Counted from the stretch's first letter, positions 32,948 to 44,865 are shown. The stretch is DNA of 64,000 bases from Platanthera guangdongensis (GCA_039583875.1 CM077165.1:77178757-77242756); one strand, 5' to 3'. Numbers and translations: made by a program. The notes: generated by a model not told the origin, from the sequence alone.

Positions 32948-33092
32948 ATGGACTTAGAAACTTTTTGCTTCAGTCCAGTGATTGCTTAACCTGTACAAGT
33001 AAACTCAACATACATCAAATACATTATGATGTATATCATTGAGTTGGGTGAGGCTTCTTCAAATCAGGTACATTTGACCAATGTACCCAATA

Positions 33093-33106
33093 ATCTCCCC
33101 CTATTT
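33093..33106 (-). other. Polypurine tract of F
   Basis: Minus strand AAATAGGGGGAGAT beside the LTR. About 280 bp of noncoding DNA follow up to the third ORF. Confidence 0.8.
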
Positions 33107-33389
33107 GGAGCAGTCATAACCCTTAGTCAATGATATACACCATTCATAATTAAAGATTACAAAATGATGTAAAGCAGATTATTTACAGCAGGGTAAACAT
33201 AAACATGTAATAATTCACACATGTATACACATTCATCATTTCAGAACAAGAAATAGACACATTCACAGAACAATCATGAAATATATTTATCATATATTGT
33301 TCTAACATTTTTCTAATACACCTTCAATGGTTTACAAAAATGTTTTACATTTAAAAGATTACAAAATAATCTTCAAGTAATTTCTTAAT

Positions 33390-34082
33390 CTATTTCTGGT
33401 CTGGTTCTTTGATAACTATGCCTTTGCCAGGTTGGACTTGAGCTTTGACAGTGGCTTCAGCAGTTTCAGCAACAGCAGGCTTCTTGCCTTTTAGATCTTT
33501 CTGTTTGAGTGCTTCTGCCTTGATCTTCTGCCTCTCAAAGTAGTGATATGGCTTGGGGAAGTACTTGCTAGGCTCCACTGCAGTAGGAGGTAGCTTTCCC
33601 ATTTTTGCCTTTCTTCTATATTGAACAATGGCCTCATGTCTTATTTCATGTTTCCTCCATTCTGCTTCAGAGAACCACTTGTTCCTTTCATGAGCATTGT
33701 CCTTGGCAGCTTTCCAGGCAGTTAAAATTATATTCCTAGAGGTAGGGCTCCACTGTTCAAAATCTGACTTTTGTTCTGCTTGTTCCCTAAACCTCTTCTT
33801 GGACAACCTTGTCTCTTCCTCTTTTTGTAGAGCCTCTTGCATAGCTTCAGATATAGGTTGAACAACCTTGTCAATGTGGACATTGTCCTTGCCCTCAAGT
33901 GGGCTATACATTGTGCTCACATCTGCTTGAATCATTTCAAAGTATGGAGGTGGATAAATGACCTGAGCTACTTCTGGTTGCTCACCTCCAAAATAGGCAA
34001 GGTTAATGCCTGATTCAGCAACATCTTGGTCATCACACAGAGGAGGGTATCCAAGTGTAGCCCGATTTAATTTGATATCCAT
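33390..34082 (-). pseudogene. C-terminal part of F's env-like third ORF
   Basis: About 230 codons in a different frame from the part upstream. Charged, Lys/Glu-rich, with FEQWSPTSRNIILTAWKAAK and a conserved end (GIVIKEPDQK) resembling the end of G's third ORF. No signal peptide or membrane segment. The stretch 34083-34477 continues the same ORF with a TAA at 34292-34294 and a later frame change. Function unknown. Confidence 0.7.
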
Positions 34083-34477
34083 TTTACATGCTCAGAACTT
34101 GCCTTGACTAACACTCTCTCCCCCTTTATGACTTCTCTGGCCATATGGTCTCTGACATCATCCTTTTGAAATCTGATCTGACTATCCAAGTACCTGATTC
34201 CATCTTTAAAGTAAGGTTTTAGCTTTTGAAGTTGTTCAGATATGACCTTTTGGGAGGCTTGGATAGTAGTCTTGACAGCAGAAATTTCCTCTTAAAATAC
34301 TTTATCAAAGTCAGCTTTAATAGCATCAGCAGAAGTAGAAGGTTCAGCAGCCTTGTTCTTCATTTCAGTGACAATAGCATTGTGTGAAGCAGTCAAGTTG
34401 TCATTCATCCTTAACTGATTTTCTAGTACATACCCTTGCTTCAATGCTATATCATCTACCTGTGCTTTGATCTTCTC

Positions 34478-36226
34478 CTAGTGTGTTGCCAGATAGACTA
34501 CTGCATTCCCACCCTTGTGGAAGCAGTCAGTCATTTCCTTTTTGTTAAGGTTCATCTCAAACCTTATAGACTTTATATCTTGGGCCAGATCAAATTGTAA
34601 AGTCTTCTGCCCTTCATCCACATAAGCCTCTATAGCCTTTCTTTGTTCATCAAGTTTTATCTGCATGGTTATCATTAAGGCACTATAATCAACAGTTGGG
34701 GCTTGTTGAATTATAGGCTGTGGGGCTATAGATTGCAGAGCTTTCTTGTAACTCTGGCTTCTCCTTTTAAAAACATATAATTTCTTCTTCTTTGCCCTAG
34801 CACTCTCCTCATCTTCAGAGGCAGAAGTGCTGGCTATCTCAACCCTATCCTTAGGGCTTTGAGGTTTTTCAGCTTGCACATCAAGTGCCTTCTCAGGTTC
34901 TTGCCTTAAAGGCTCGTCCAGATCTTGTACTTGCTCCCCCTCATCAGCAGCAGTCTCTTCTTCAGCAGCATCAATTTCTTTGTCAAAATCTGCTTGATCC
35001 AGATTTAGGAACAAGTCTTCCATTGTGAATTCTTGTGATGAAGGAGCTGGAGACAGCCTTTGCTCTTCAACCACTGGATCAGGAATTACTTCTACAGCAG
35101 ATGTGTCTTCTATAACAACATCTGGAGCTTGACTAGGCAGCTGAGTTTGCTGAGGAACATCAGACAAATCAGCACCTGCCATAAGATATTCTAAAGAATT
35201 TAGGTCAGTGAGTACCTCTTGGATGATGATGGTGGCTTGCTCACTGTCCAGTGTAGATGGTTCTTCTACAACTGGAGGCTCCCCCTGGCTTTGATCCCTA
35301 TGGATGGAGCTAACTGGTGGTAGCTCCCCCTGGATCTCAGCAGTATCTTGAGCAGCAGGGGTCTTCTCTGCAGCCACTTCCTCTTGGTCATCAGGAGTGA
35401 ATACAACTTGTTCTTCACTCCCAGAACTGCTGGAGGACTCTTGTGTCACAGGAACTTTCTTCCTTTTCTTCTTAGGAGGACTGTCTTTCTCAGTAACTGT
35501 CTTCTCTGGTGTTGAAATTTCCTTGGAAAACACCCTGTCCCATCTGGAAAAGATCCTTTGATCCATTTTCCTCATATGGTTTATCTTGCTGCCTGCAGCA
35601 GTATTCATTACCTCTGGTATAGTACCAGCTAGGTAGAGACTAATGATCCTGCCCAGATTGGGCTTCTTCAAGCTCTCCTTAATTTTCTCATAAATCACTT
35701 GAGACCAGTCTGTTTTCAGAGTGAAGATAATTCTTGTCATGATCTCAAACATATGGGCAGACACTCTGTCATGCCCTCCAGTCTTGCTGAGTAAGACTTT
35801 TCCCACAATCTCAGACATGAACTTGCCTTGATTATTCATGCCTTTCCTGTTGAAAACAGATCCTATCTTCATCTTTGGATCAAGTCCACACCAGGTAAGA
35901 GCTTCCCTGGTCTTTGAAGCAGTCACCTCTTCTTCATCTTGAGTTCTTGGTAGCTGGAGCACCTTCCTCAGAGTTTTAGGTGAAACCTTGACCTTAGTTC
36001 CATGAACTCTGGATTTGATTCTATATCCAGAGTCATCAACTTCAGCTCCATTAAGGAATTCAAGCACCTCCTTCTTCCATATCTTAGTTGGTTTTGAAAA
36101 TAAGTATTCCAATCCAGAATCGGCGACTAGGGTTACTACCGCCTTGATTTCCGCATCTGCATCATTGAACGTGCCGCGCACAAGCTCATAGCCTTCGTTA
36201 ACGTTCTCCTCAAGCTTAGGTGCCAT
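34478..36226 (-). CDS. Env-like third ORF of F, N-terminal 582 codons
   Basis: ATG at 36226, stop TAG about 34478, which probably truncates a longer ORF reaching 33390. Residues about 20-250 form a globular region related to the plant-transposon-protein domain found in Sirevirus third ORFs (EIVGKVLLSKTGGHD, GRIISLYLAGTIPE, FSRWDRVFSK). G has a clear homologue. Residues 250-480 are acidic and Pro/Glu/Ser-rich, and likely disordered. No signal peptide and no hydrophobic membrane span, so an envelope role is doubtful. It lies after pol; the promoter-like module at 36240-36600 may drive it. Confidence 0.75.
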   Translation of the reverse strand: MAPKLEENVNEGYELVRGTFNDADAEIKAVVTLVADSGLEYLFSKPTKIWKKEVLEFLNGAEVDDSGYRIKSRVHGTKVKVSPKTLRKVLQLPRTQDEEEVTASKTREALTWCGLDPKMKIGSVFNRKGMNNQGKFMSEIVGKVLLSKTGGHDRVSAHMFEIMTRIIFTLKTDWSQVIYEKIKESLKKPNLGRIISLYLAGTIPEVMNTAAGSKINHMRKMDQRIFSRWDRVFSKEISTPEKTVTEKDSPPKKKRKKVPVTQESSSSSGSEEQVVFTPDDQEEVAAEKTPAAQDTAEIQGELPPVSSIHRDQSQGEPPVVEEPSTLDSEQATIIIQEVLTDLNSLEYLMAGADLSDVPQQTQLPSQAPDVVIEDTSAVEVIPDPVVEEQRLSPAPSSQEFTMEDLFLNLDQADFDKEIDAAEEETAADEGEQVQDLDEPLRQEPEKALDVQAEKPQSPKDRVEIASTSASEDEESARAKKKKLYVFKRRSQSYKKALQSIAPQPIIQQAPTVDYSALMITMQIKLDEQRKAIEAYVDEGQKTLQFDLAQDIKSIRFEMNLNKKEMTDCFHKGGNAVVYLATH

Positions 36227-36239
36227 TAGGGTTTGAGAA

Positions 36240-36600
36240 TTTGTCTTTAGAAAAGAGAGATGTCGACAAAGTAGTTTTGGTCTCGAAACTTTGAAAGCGT
36301 GTCGACAAACAAAGACAGAACCCTATTTATACCTGTCTGATTTTGAAGATGAACAGGCGGGACAGCTAACTTAAAATGTGTCGACACTGGCAATAAGTGT
36401 CGACACTGACTTATAATGTCTCGACATATATGTGTCGACACAAGTTCAGTCAACAGATTTTATGTGTCGACACTTGGTTATGTGTCGACACAACATATCT
36501 CGACACATAGTCGAGACTTTACTTAGAAAATTCTGAGTAAAACTTAAGTGTCGACACCACATTGGATGTGTCGACACCTACAGGACATGTGTCGACACTA
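36240..36600 (-). promoter_or_regulatory. Internal promoter-like module before F's third ORF
   Basis: Between pol and the third ORF lie about eight copies of GTGTCGACAC (36378-36600), the same palindrome as in F's own U3. Next, in sense direction, comes the TATA box GTATAAATAG (36325-36334) and then the ATG at 36226, about 100 bp on. This mirrors the U3 layout. The last residues of pol are read through one palindrome. Confidence 0.65.
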
Positions 36601-39600
36601 ACATTCTGAAGTTTATCATTCCTAGTTCAATTTTGAATCTATTGAACTTAGCTTCTTCTAGTGGCTTAGTAAACATATCAGCTACTTGTTCATCTGTTTT
36701 AACATATTCTAATAAAATATCTTCTCTTTCTACATGCTCCCTAAGAAAATGATATTTAATCTCAATATGTTTTGTCCTACTATGGGATACAGGGTTATTA
36801 GCTATTGAAATAGCACTTGTAGAATCACAGAAAAGTGGAGTTCTACATACCTGAAATCCATAGTCCTCTAGCTGATGTTGAATCCACAGAAGTTGAGCAC
36901 AGCAACTTCCTGCAGCCACATACTCTGACTCAGCTGTGGAGATAGCCACACTGGTTTGCTTCTTGCTACTCCATGAAATTAGTCTCCCACCTAGGAATTG
37001 ACAGGTTCCAGTAGTACTCTTTCTATCCTCTTTGCATCCTACAAAGTCTGCATCTGAATAACCTGTTAGATCAAAGTCTCCATTCCTAGGGTACCAGAGG
37101 CCTAGATAGGGAGTGCCCTTTAGATATCTCAATATTCTCTTGACTGCAGTCAAATGAGACTCTTTAGGGCAGGCTTGATACCTGGCACAAACACATGTAG
37201 CATACATGATGTCAGGTCTACTAGCAGTCAAGTATAATAGGGAGCCAACTATCCCTCTATACAAGGTTTCATCTACAGGTTTCCCTGCCTCATCCTTGCT
37301 AAGAGACATACTTGACCCCATAGGAGTCTTCATGGTGCTGGATGAATCCATACCATATTTCCTTATGAGTTCTAGGGTGAACTTGGACTGACAAATGGAT
37401 AAACCACTCTCAGTCTGTTTAACTTGGAGACCCAAGAAAAACTTCAGCTCTCCCATACTACTCATCTCAAACTGACCTTGCATAAGTTTTGCAAACTTTT
37501 TGCAAAGGCTGCTTTCAGTAGACCCAAATATAATGTCATCTACATATATTTGGACAAGTATGACTTTGCCTCTAGATTCCCTAAGGAATAGAGTCTTATC
37601 TATTTTCCCCCTTGAGAATTTGTTCTCAATGAGGAAACTAGATAGGGTTTCATACCAAGCCCTAGGGGCTTGTTTTAACCCATATAAAGCTTTCCTAAGT
37701 CTATAGACATAATGAGGTAGAGTTGGATCAACAAAACCTGCAGGATGTTCCACATAAACTTCTTCTTTAAGATTACCATTTAGGAATGCTGACTTGACAT
37801 CCATTTGGTACACCTTGAATCCTTGATAGGTTGCATAGGCCAAGAACATTCTTATGGCTTCCAGTCTGGCTACTGGAGCAAAGGTTTGATCAAAATCAAT
37901 ACCTTCTTCTTGCCTATATCCTTTAGCAACCAGTCTAGCTTTATTCTTAATGATGATACCTTGTTCATCCATCTTATTCCTGTAGATCCACTTAACTCCT
38001 ATTACATTGTGGTCTTTAGGTTTAGGAACAAGTTCCCAAACCTTGCACCTCTTAAACTGATTAAGCTCTTCTTGCATTGCTTCAGTCCATTGTGGATCTT
38101 GTATTGCTTCTTCAAACTTCTTATGTTCAACTTGTGACAGAAAGCTGGAATAGATTGCAGCATTCTGATTTCTGCTCCTTGTTTGAACTCCTTGTCTTGG
38201 ATCTCCAATAATCAGCTCTACTGGATGATCTCTAAGATGCCTGTGGGCTGGAGGCATCCTCACTTCTGGTTGAACCACTTCAGCATCTGCTTCATGCTGT
38301 ACACCTTGTATTTCTTCAGCAACTGGCACATGTAGTTCTCCCCCTGGACAACAGCTACTCTCTTCTCCTTGCTGTCTTGCAGCAGGCACTTCTTCTATAG
38401 TAAGCTTGTCCATTTTCTTTGATAAACCTGTGGGGCTGCATACACTGCTAGACAACTCATTATTAATAAGTTTAGTCTCATCAAAAACTACATGCACAGA
38501 TTCTTCTACAACTTGTGTAGTCAAGTTATAGACTCTATAAGCCTTACTATTATTGTTGTACCCAACAAAAATTCCCTCTTGAGACTTGGCAGCAAACTTA
38601 GTTAAGTAAGACTTCCCATTGTTAAGTATGAAGCATTTGCAACCAAAGATCCTGAAGTAGGATAGGTTTGGTTTCCTGCCTTTCACAACTTCATAGGGGG
38701 TCTTGTTTAGCCTTTTAGTGATGGTAGCCCTATTTATAACATGGCATGCAGTGTTAACTGCTTCAGCCCAGAAATACTCAGGCAGTGATGTGTCACTTAG
38801 TAGGGTTCTACCAGCCTCTATCAAGGTCCTATTCCTCCTCTCAGCAATGCCATTTTGCTGAGGTGTTCTAGGTGAAGAGAATTCTTGAAATAACCCGAAG
38901 TCTTCACATAGTTTTGTCATGCTTTCAGACTGAAACTCAGTACCATGGTCACTTCTAATTTTGACCACAGTATTATTTAGTTCATTCTGAATTTGCTTGA
39001 CAAAGCTGTAGAAGACACTAGGTGTTTCAGATTTTTGTCTTAAGAAGAACACCCAGGAGAACCTTGAGTAGTCATCTACAACTACAAGGGTATAGACCTT
39101 CCTACCTAAGCTGTGAACTGGCATTGGACCAAAAAGATCCAAATGCAAGAGGTACAAACACCTCACAGCATCTTTGTTTTCTATGCTTTTAAAGGTGGAT
39201 TTAGTCTGCTTGCCCTTTTGACAAGCTGAGCAAATGCCATCTTTAACACACTTAACTTGAGGACCATTTCTCACTAACTCTTTGCTAAAGAGTTTGCTAA
39301 TAGTCTTGTAGTTAAGATGGGCAAGCCTCTTGTGCCATTTGACACAATGAGAGACTATCTCATCAGCTACAAGACAAACTGGAGAACCATTGTTCTCAAC
39401 CATAATGTCTAGGCAGTAGACATTCCTCTTCCTATATCCTGTCAAAATGATCTCTTGATCACTTGACCTCTTGATATGACAACCATTTTTAACAAATGAG
39501 ATGTCATACCCTACATCACTTAATTGACATATACTTATTAGGTTGTGTTTCAACCCTTTAACATAAGCCACTTGAGTAATGGTAACCAAGTTTGTAGAAA

Positions 39601-39862
39601 TATTACCAAACCATTTGATGATTCCTTTTTCAGAACCACCAAAGGTAACCTTTGGACCATCTTTTATTGGTATGTAGTCCTTTAGTAGTCCCCTTGTTCC
39701 AGTCATATGTCTGGAACATCCACTGTCCAAGTACCATGTTGGGGTATGGCCACTTGGACTCACCTGCAAAACAGATTTAATGAACCTTAGAACCCAAAGA
39801 ATTCTTGGGTCCTTGGTATTTGTTAGTCTGCAATCTGACAAAGCTCCCTGTAGGCTTTCCAA
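36578..39862 (-). CDS. pol: Pol of F: protease, integrase, RT, RNase H
   Basis: An uninterrupted 1094-codon frame, +1 relative to gag and presumably made as Gag-Pol or from a spliced RNA. No start codon is evident: it reads back over the gag end. Order: protease [13 protein letters not shown] (about 43-55), GAG-pre-integrase zinc region ([12 protein letters not shown] to CSACQKGKQ), integrase core ([35 protein letters not shown]), RT ([30 protein letters not shown], active site YVDDIIFGS), RNase H ([31 protein letters not shown]). The integrase-before-RT order proves copia. All catalytic motifs are present, so the enzyme set may be active. Confidence 0.95.
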   Translation of the reverse strand: MESLQGALSDCRLTNTKDPRILWVLRFIKSVLQVSPSGHTPTWYLDSGCSRHMTGTRGLLKDYIPIKDGPKVTFGGSEKGIIKWFGNISTNLVTITQVAYVKGLKHNLISICQLSDVGYDISFVKNGCHIKRSSDQEIILTGYRKRNVYCLDIMVENNGSPVCLVADEIVSHCVKWHKRLAHLNYKTISKLFSKELVRNGPQVKCVKDGICSACQKGKQTKSTFKSIENKDAVRCLYLLHLDLFGPMPVHSLGRKVYTLVVVDDYSRFSWVFFLRQKSETPSVFYSFVKQIQNELNNTVVKIRSDHGTEFQSESMTKLCEDFGLFQEFSSPRTPQQNGIAERRNRTLIEAGRTLLSDTSLPEYFWAEAVNTACHVINRATITKRLNKTPYEVVKGRKPNLSYFRIFGCKCFILNNGKSYLTKFAAKSQEGIFVGYNNNSKAYRVYNLTTQVVEESVHVVFDETKLINNELSSSVCSPTGLSKKMDKLTIEEVPAARQQGEESSCCPGGELHVPVAEEIQGVQHEADAEVVQPEVRMPPAHRHLRDHPVELIIGDPRQGVQTRSRNQNAAIYSSFLSQVEHKKFEEAIQDPQWTEAMQEELNQFKRCKVWELVPKPKDHNVIGVKWIYRNKMDEQGIIIKNKARLVAKGYRQEEGIDFDQTFAPVARLEAIRMFLAYATYQGFKVYQMDVKSAFLNGNLKEEVYVEHPAGFVDPTLPHYVYRLRKALYGLKQAPRAWYETLSSFLIENKFSRGKIDKTLFLRESRGKVILVQIYVDDIIFGSTESSLCKKFAKLMQGQFEMSSMGELKFFLGLQVKQTESGLSICQSKFTLELIRKYGMDSSSTMKTPMGSSMSLSKDEAGKPVDETLYRGIVGSLLYLTASRPDIMYATCVCARYQACPKESHLTAVKRILRYLKGTPYLGLWYPRNGDFDLTGYSDADFVGCKEDRKSTTGTCQFLGGRLISWSSKKQTSVAISTAESEYVAAGSCCAQLLWIQHQLEDYGFQVCRTPLFCDSTSAISIANNPVSHSRTKHIEIKYHFLREHVEREDILLEYVKTDEQVADMFTKPLEEAKFNRFKIELGMINFRMLVSTHVL

Positions 39863-40328
39863 CAGGTAGCTTGCTACTCACCTTGGCACTGGCATTGTGC
39901 CAACAGTCCACTGCAAAGTGGCCAATTTTGCCACAACACCAACATTCAAACTTGTTGTACCTTTGCTTAGGTACAGCCTTTGTTGTATTATCTACAGCAG
40001 TCTTGTTGAATGCTGGGGCTTTGCCATTGGACTTAGACTTGAACTGATCAGTCCTTGCAGGTCTAATAAAGCCCAGTCCAGCCTTGCCTTTTTGATGATC
40101 AAATTCATCAATTAAAGGTAACACTGACTTAGGTTTAGAAAACTTAGCAACTAAGTCCTTCTCCTTCTGAAGATTGATCTCCAGACTCTTAATTTGATCA
40201 TTCTTAAATGATATAGTACCCATCTGAATCACTGTTATGTGTTTCAGCCTAGCTATCTCATTTAACTTTTGATCAAACTGCTTCTCAAAATCTGTTGCAC
40301 CAGCTTTAAGTTCAGCAATTTCTTTTGC
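39777..40328 (-). CDS. gag: C-terminal part of F's gag with second zinc knuckle
   Basis: In the same frame as the main gag, separated by a TAG at about 40329. Contains a coiled-coil-like stretch, then [16 protein letters not shown], a CX2CX4HX4C knuckle. Ends in a TAA, followed by a T-rich run and GCAG-GT just before the protease. Confidence 0.75.
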   Translation of the reverse strand, partial: AKEIAELKAGATDFEKQFDQKLNEIARLKHITVIQMGTISFKNDQIKSLEINLQKEKDLVAKFSKPKSVLPLIDEFDHQKGKAGLGFIRPARTDQFKSKSNGKAPAFNKTAVDNTTKAVPKQRYNKFECWCCGKIGHFAVDCWHNASAKVSSKLPVGKPTGSFVRLQTNKYQGPKNSLGSKVH

Positions 40329-41768
40329 CTAACTTTTGGCTAGGGATTTGCTTTTCTTGTAAGCTTGCAACAGCACCTTATATTCATCTATAAGTTGATG
40401 AATATCATCCTCAGACTCAGATACACTTTCATCACTTGATGAAGATGAATCTGATTCTGAACTAGAACAAGAAACTGAATTTAAACTTGAACCTTGTACC
40501 TGACTGGGTCCTGGCTGCTCCAGGATTTTGGCACTGTCTGTCAAAGCCATTAGTCCTTGGCATTGACTGTCTTCTTGTTCATAAATAGACTCCATGATCT
40601 GCATGAATTCTTCCTCTTCTTCTCCAGCAAACAGCCCTATGTAGGCTTCAGCCTCAGACTCAGTTTCTGAAGAAGAAATGTCTGATAGAGTCTTCTCCTT
40701 CTTGGCAACAAAAGACTTCTCTTTCTTGCCTTTGAAGTGAGTCTTTTTCCTGTCACCAGATTCCTTTCTCTTTTCTGGACAATCTGCAATAACATGGCCC
40801 TGTGTATTGCAGCAGTAGCACACTATCTTAGATCCAGTTGCCTTGCTTGACTTTGTCCTCTTCCTGTCTTTCTTTGAAGGCTTTTTCTCCTGATAAAAGA
40901 CTTCCTTTCCCTTTGAAGAAGAAGGTCTTGACCTCCACTGTTTCTTCTTCAAGAATTTCTGAAAGTGCCTAGTGAAGGCAGCAAAGTCTTCATCACTTTC
41001 ACTACTCTCACTCTTTGTGCTGACTGACTCATCAGACTCTGAATCAACTACCTCTGGAGGTGGAGTTGATGACTTATTCCTGCACTTTTTGGGAACATCA
41101 ATCTTGAAAGCAACTGATCTTTCCTTGTGTTCAATCCTTGTTGATTTCTCCTCCTCTTTCCTCACTGTCAACTGCATCTCATATGACAATAACTTGCCAA
41201 ACAGTGTAGGAGGAGGAATTTCCCCCAACTTAGCCATTTCTCTTATGGCACAGATCTTTGTGTCCCAATCTTTGGTTAGGGACCTTAAGAACTTATCATT
41301 TAGTTCATAGTTACTGAACTCTCTTCCATAAGACATGAGTTCATTAACTATTCTGTAGAACTTCTTGTAGCACTCAGTTATGCTATCACCTTTACCTTGT
41401 CTAAAGCTCTCATACTCCTGATTTAGCAAGGATTTTCTATCTTGCCTGACTTCTTCAGATCCTTCCATATACACTATAAGAGTTTCCCACATCTTTTTAG
41501 TTGTCTTACAGTGTATAAGATTCTGAAAAGTTGCATCATCTATGGCACTTACAATAATGTTTTGTGCCCTCTTGTCCATTGTAGCTAGGACAATCTCATC
41601 CTTAGTCATCTCAGAGAAATCCTTTGGAGTTCTCTGATTTGCATCCAAAACTGAAATCTTCATTGGCACATAAGGCCCTTCCTTTACTGTGATGTAGATT
41701 CTAGGGTCAGAGGCTTCCATAAATAGCCTACCCTTTCTTTCCAGATCCCAAAGATCTCTTTCCTGCAT
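40329..41768 (-). CDS. gag: Gag of F, main part
   Basis: 479 codons from the ATG at 41768. A copia gag domain (UBN2-type, about residues 40-200, with LIHCKTTKKMWETL and YELNDKFLRSL), a basic linker, knuckle CYCCNTQGHVIADC (about 315-330), then an acidic serine-rich tail. It ends in a TAG after KSLAKS. Whether that TAG is a mutation or read through cannot be told. It forms the particle that packages the RNA. Confidence 0.88.
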   Translation of the reverse strand: MQERDLWDLERKGRLFMEASDPRIYITVKEGPYVPMKISVLDANQRTPKDFSEMTKDEIVLATMDKRAQNIIVSAIDDATFQNLIHCKTTKKMWETLIVYMEGSEEVRQDRKSLLNQEYESFRQGKGDSITECYKKFYRIVNELMSYGREFSNYELNDKFLRSLTKDWDTKICAIREMAKLGEIPPPTLFGKLLSYEMQLTVRKEEEKSTRIEHKERSVAFKIDVPKKCRNKSSTPPPEVVDSESDESVSTKSESSESDEDFAAFTRHFQKFLKKKQWRSRPSSSKGKEVFYQEKKPSKKDRKRTKSSKATGSKIVCYCCNTQGHVIADCPEKRKESGDRKKTHFKGKKEKSFVAKKEKTLSDISSSETESEAEAYIGLFAGEEEEEFMQIMESIYEQEDSQCQGLMALTDSAKILEQPGPSQVQGSSLNSVSCSSSESDSSSSSDESVSESEDDIHQLIDEYKVLLQAYKKSKSLAKS

Positions 41769-41920
41769 ATGGGTAATTTCATGGAACCCAATTCCTTGTG
41801 ATTCTCAGAAGAACCCATGTTTCTTGATTTTCTTGAATTTCTTGAAACTGTGTTTTGTCTTACACTGAATCTGCCAATCAGGATCTCCTCAGACTGTTAG
41901 TCCTTGTTTTGAGGAACCTG

Positions 41921-41932
41921 GCTCTGATACCA
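41921..41932 (-). other. Primer binding site of F (tRNA-iMet)
   Basis: Minus strand TGGTATCAGAGC, two bases from the LTR end. Confidence 0.9.
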
Positions 41933-41934
41933 CT

Positions 41935-44067
41935 TGAAAGATATGGTACCTAAACACCTAGAGGGGGGGGGTGAATAGGTGACCTAATCCTTTTCTAACT
42001 TTACTGGCAGCAAACAGTTTATTATCACAGATTTTTAACTTTTGCACAGCAAACACAAAGTATTCACAGCATACACAGCACAATCACAGCACAACACAGT
42101 GGTTTATAGTGGTTCCCCAAGATATGGGTACATCCACTTTCCCCCTTCGCCTATCTAGCAGTGTACTAGATTCGGCCAAACTCCTCCACTGTCTCAGAAC
42201 CCAAATTGGTTCCTACTCCTCAGGCCCAAAGCCTTACAACTCAGCTTTATCCCAAAGCCTACACTCAGCCAATCAAGGCCTACACTCAGCCAACCAAGGC
42301 CTACACTCAGCCAACCAAGGCCTACACTCAGCCAACAAGGTCTACACTCAGAGATCTCTATCTCCTACACTCAGGCTAACAAGCCCTACCCTCAGCCTTT
42401 ATATATACAGGCTTACAAATCACTCAGATCCAAAGGATCCTACAAGTTAAAATGTATTACAAATAATAACTCTACAACTCAGAAATAAAAGAGAGGAGTT
42501 GAGAGTTTCTTGATGAGTTCTTGGAAGAACTCAGCTGGATTCACCCTGACTTAGCTTTCTTCAAAGCTTCTTGAGTAGAACTGAATAAGACTGAATCCTC
42601 CTGCAGTTGTTCCTTGAACTCTGCCACTTAAGATCCAGAATGTATCTGAATCCTTCTTCTCAGCCTAGTTCCAGAGGCTGATTTCTTGGATGGAGCCCTC
42701 TCTCTCCAACTTCTTAGATCTGCACTTGGACTGCAAGATCTTCTTGATTTGATAACTTGTTCTTCAACAATGTGATCCACTTGATCAACAATCTGAATCA
42801 CTGAACAACTCTTCAATTCTGAACCATTGTTTCTGTAAACTGTAGGTGCCTATTTATAGGCCTTCTTCATGGTAACCGGCTGGTCCGGTCCATAACTGAC
42901 TTCTGATATCTCTGACAGGTGCTGTAGACCGGCTGGAACGGCATCTGTCAAATCATCCAGTCATTTCTTGAGAATCTCTAACTGTCTGATAGTGTCGAGA
43001 CTTTCTGTCTTTAAGTGTCGACACTTATAGTCCAAGTGTCGACACATGCTGTGTAAGTGTCGACACAAGTCTACAAGGTGTCGACACAACTTCTTGTATG
43101 TCTCGACACAGATTCTTCTTCATGTGTCGATACTGAAATTGAGTGTCGACACAAGTACTTGCTCTTCTAGCTTTTGCTGAATTCTTCTAAGTGTCGACAC
43201 ATCTCCTTTGTGTCGACACATCTTCTTGTGTTGAATCTGTTAAGTGTCGACACTACTTCTTGGTGTCGACACATAGTCTTCTATGTTGATTCTTGCTGAG
43301 TGTCGACACAGCTCCTTGTGTCGACACACCTTCTTCTTGTTGAGACTTCAGCTAAGTGTCGACACATTCCCTTAGTGTCGACACTTGTACTTAGAATATT
43401 TTTGTTGAACTTTCTGATCTTTGCTAAGTGTCGACACAGCTCCTTGCGTCGACAATTTCTTCAAGTGTAGAGTCTTTAGCTGAGTGTCGACACATTGTGC
43501 TGGGTGTCGACACTTACTTCATGTGTTGACTCTTCTGGTTGTGTGTCGACACATTGTGCTGGGTGTCGACACATTCTTCAAGTGCTGACTCTTCTGTTGA
43601 GTGTCGACACATCGTTCTGAGTGTCGACACTTTAACTTAGTCTCTGCAGACTTTTGCTGAGTGTCGACACAACTCCAAGTGTCGATACTTTCTGGTGTAG
43701 ACACAGCTTCACTGGGTGTCGACAAAGCTCCTTGTGTCGATACATTCTGTCTGCACTTTTCTTCACTGAGTGTCGACACAGCTCCAAGTGTCGACACTTT
43801 CTGTCTGGTGTCGACTCTGCATCCCAGGTGTCGACACAATGACTCCAAGTGTCGACACTGCTTGTCTGGGTGTCGATACAAGCCTTCTTAAGTGTCGACA
43901 CTTTCCCTCTAGGTGTCGACACATGGACTTAGAAACTTTTTGCTTCAGTCCAGTGATTGCTTAACCTGCACAAGTAAACTCAACATACATCAAATACATT
44001 ATGATGTATATCATTGAGTTGGGTGAGGCTTCTTCAAATCAGGTACATTTGACCAATGTACCCAACA
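41935..44067 (-). repeat. 5' LTR of F (minus-strand sense)
   Basis: 2133 bp, ends TG and CA, with its own palindrome array (43014-43925) and TATA box (42850). It has one more stretch of palindrome units near 43770 than the left copy. Confidence 0.94.
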
Positions 44068-44865
44068 CAACTTCTCGTGCCTAAAAAGATAACCGTCCCT
44101 AAGAACAAATGCAGATAAGGTCGTTGGAGAGCTATCCTAGGCGGAGAAATACATCTCGTGGAAATCTAGGCAAGTGGAGTATTCGTCCTTAACTCATTCG
44201 AATCCTACGACATTGAGTTGCATGGTAGACAGCATAAGAGTAATGCGGCTAAGTACATCGGCAACTCGATTGTCAGACCCCTTAAGGTGCTTAACACTAA
44301 ACGTGTACCATTGTAAGAAAGTACCCACTTAGCGTGACGCAGGCTGATTTTATGCTGACCATTTTTGAAACGTAAAGCATCATGATCGGATAGGATCACA
44401 AACTCCTTGGAGAGGAGATAGTGTCGCCAATGATGCAAACAACTAATAACAGCATAAAACTCTCTATCGTAGTTCGAATAATTCAATTTAGCGCCCGCTA
44501 GTTTCTCACTGAAATAACTCACCGGGTGACCCTCTTGACTTAAAACACCTCTTATTCACACCCCTGACGTGTCACAGGTAAGCTCAAAGACCTTGGTGAA
44601 GTCAGGTTGATGTAACACCGGTGTCTCGGTCATGAGCTTCTTAATATGTTGGAAGGCAAAGGTGGCGGACTTCGTCCAAGTGAACTCACCCTTCTTCATG
44701 CAGTCACTAATAGGTGCCATAATGCTACTAAAGTCTCGTATGAAGTGGCGATAGAAAGTAGCTAAACCATGGAAACTACGCACCTCTCGTAGGCTAGTCG
44801 GTTCGGGCCAGTCCTTAATCACCTAAACCTTTCCAGGATCAACTCGAATTCCCTCAGACCCGACT
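44068..44865 (-). pseudogene. pol: RT end and RNase H of D
   Basis: Continues D beyond F. RT thumb and connection ([30 protein letters not shown]), RNase H (SYFSEKLAGAKLNYSNYDREFYAV, LSDHDALRF). Stops and frame changes occur, including a TAG just before the IKDWPEP segment and a stop or frame change in the last part. D's RT core, protease and gag should lie beyond H, right of the window. Confidence 0.85.

Larger units (their letters stand above)
30979..33092 (-). repeat. 3' LTR of F (minus-strand sense)
   Basis: Plus strand starts TGAAAGATATGGTACC and ends CCCAATA (CCCAACA in the other copy). Contains an AGAGGGGGGGG-TGAATAGG motif near the end also found in G and I, a 21-bp tandem repeat, a TATA box and a long palindrome array. 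Confidence 0.94.
30979..44067 (-). mobile_element. Element F: nearly intact Sirevirus (Ty1/copia)
   Basis: LTRs at 30979-33092 and 41935-44067, perfect CAACT duplication (30974-30978 and 44068-44072), primer site, gag with two zinc knuckles, a complete pol frame, an env-like third ORF and a polypurine tract. The LTR pair is almost identical (in the first 75 bp one substitution and one extra G), so the insertion is recent. Defects: one TAG in gag, two stops and a frame change in the third ORF, and a terminal CA changed to TA in the left LTR. Confidence 0.95.
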
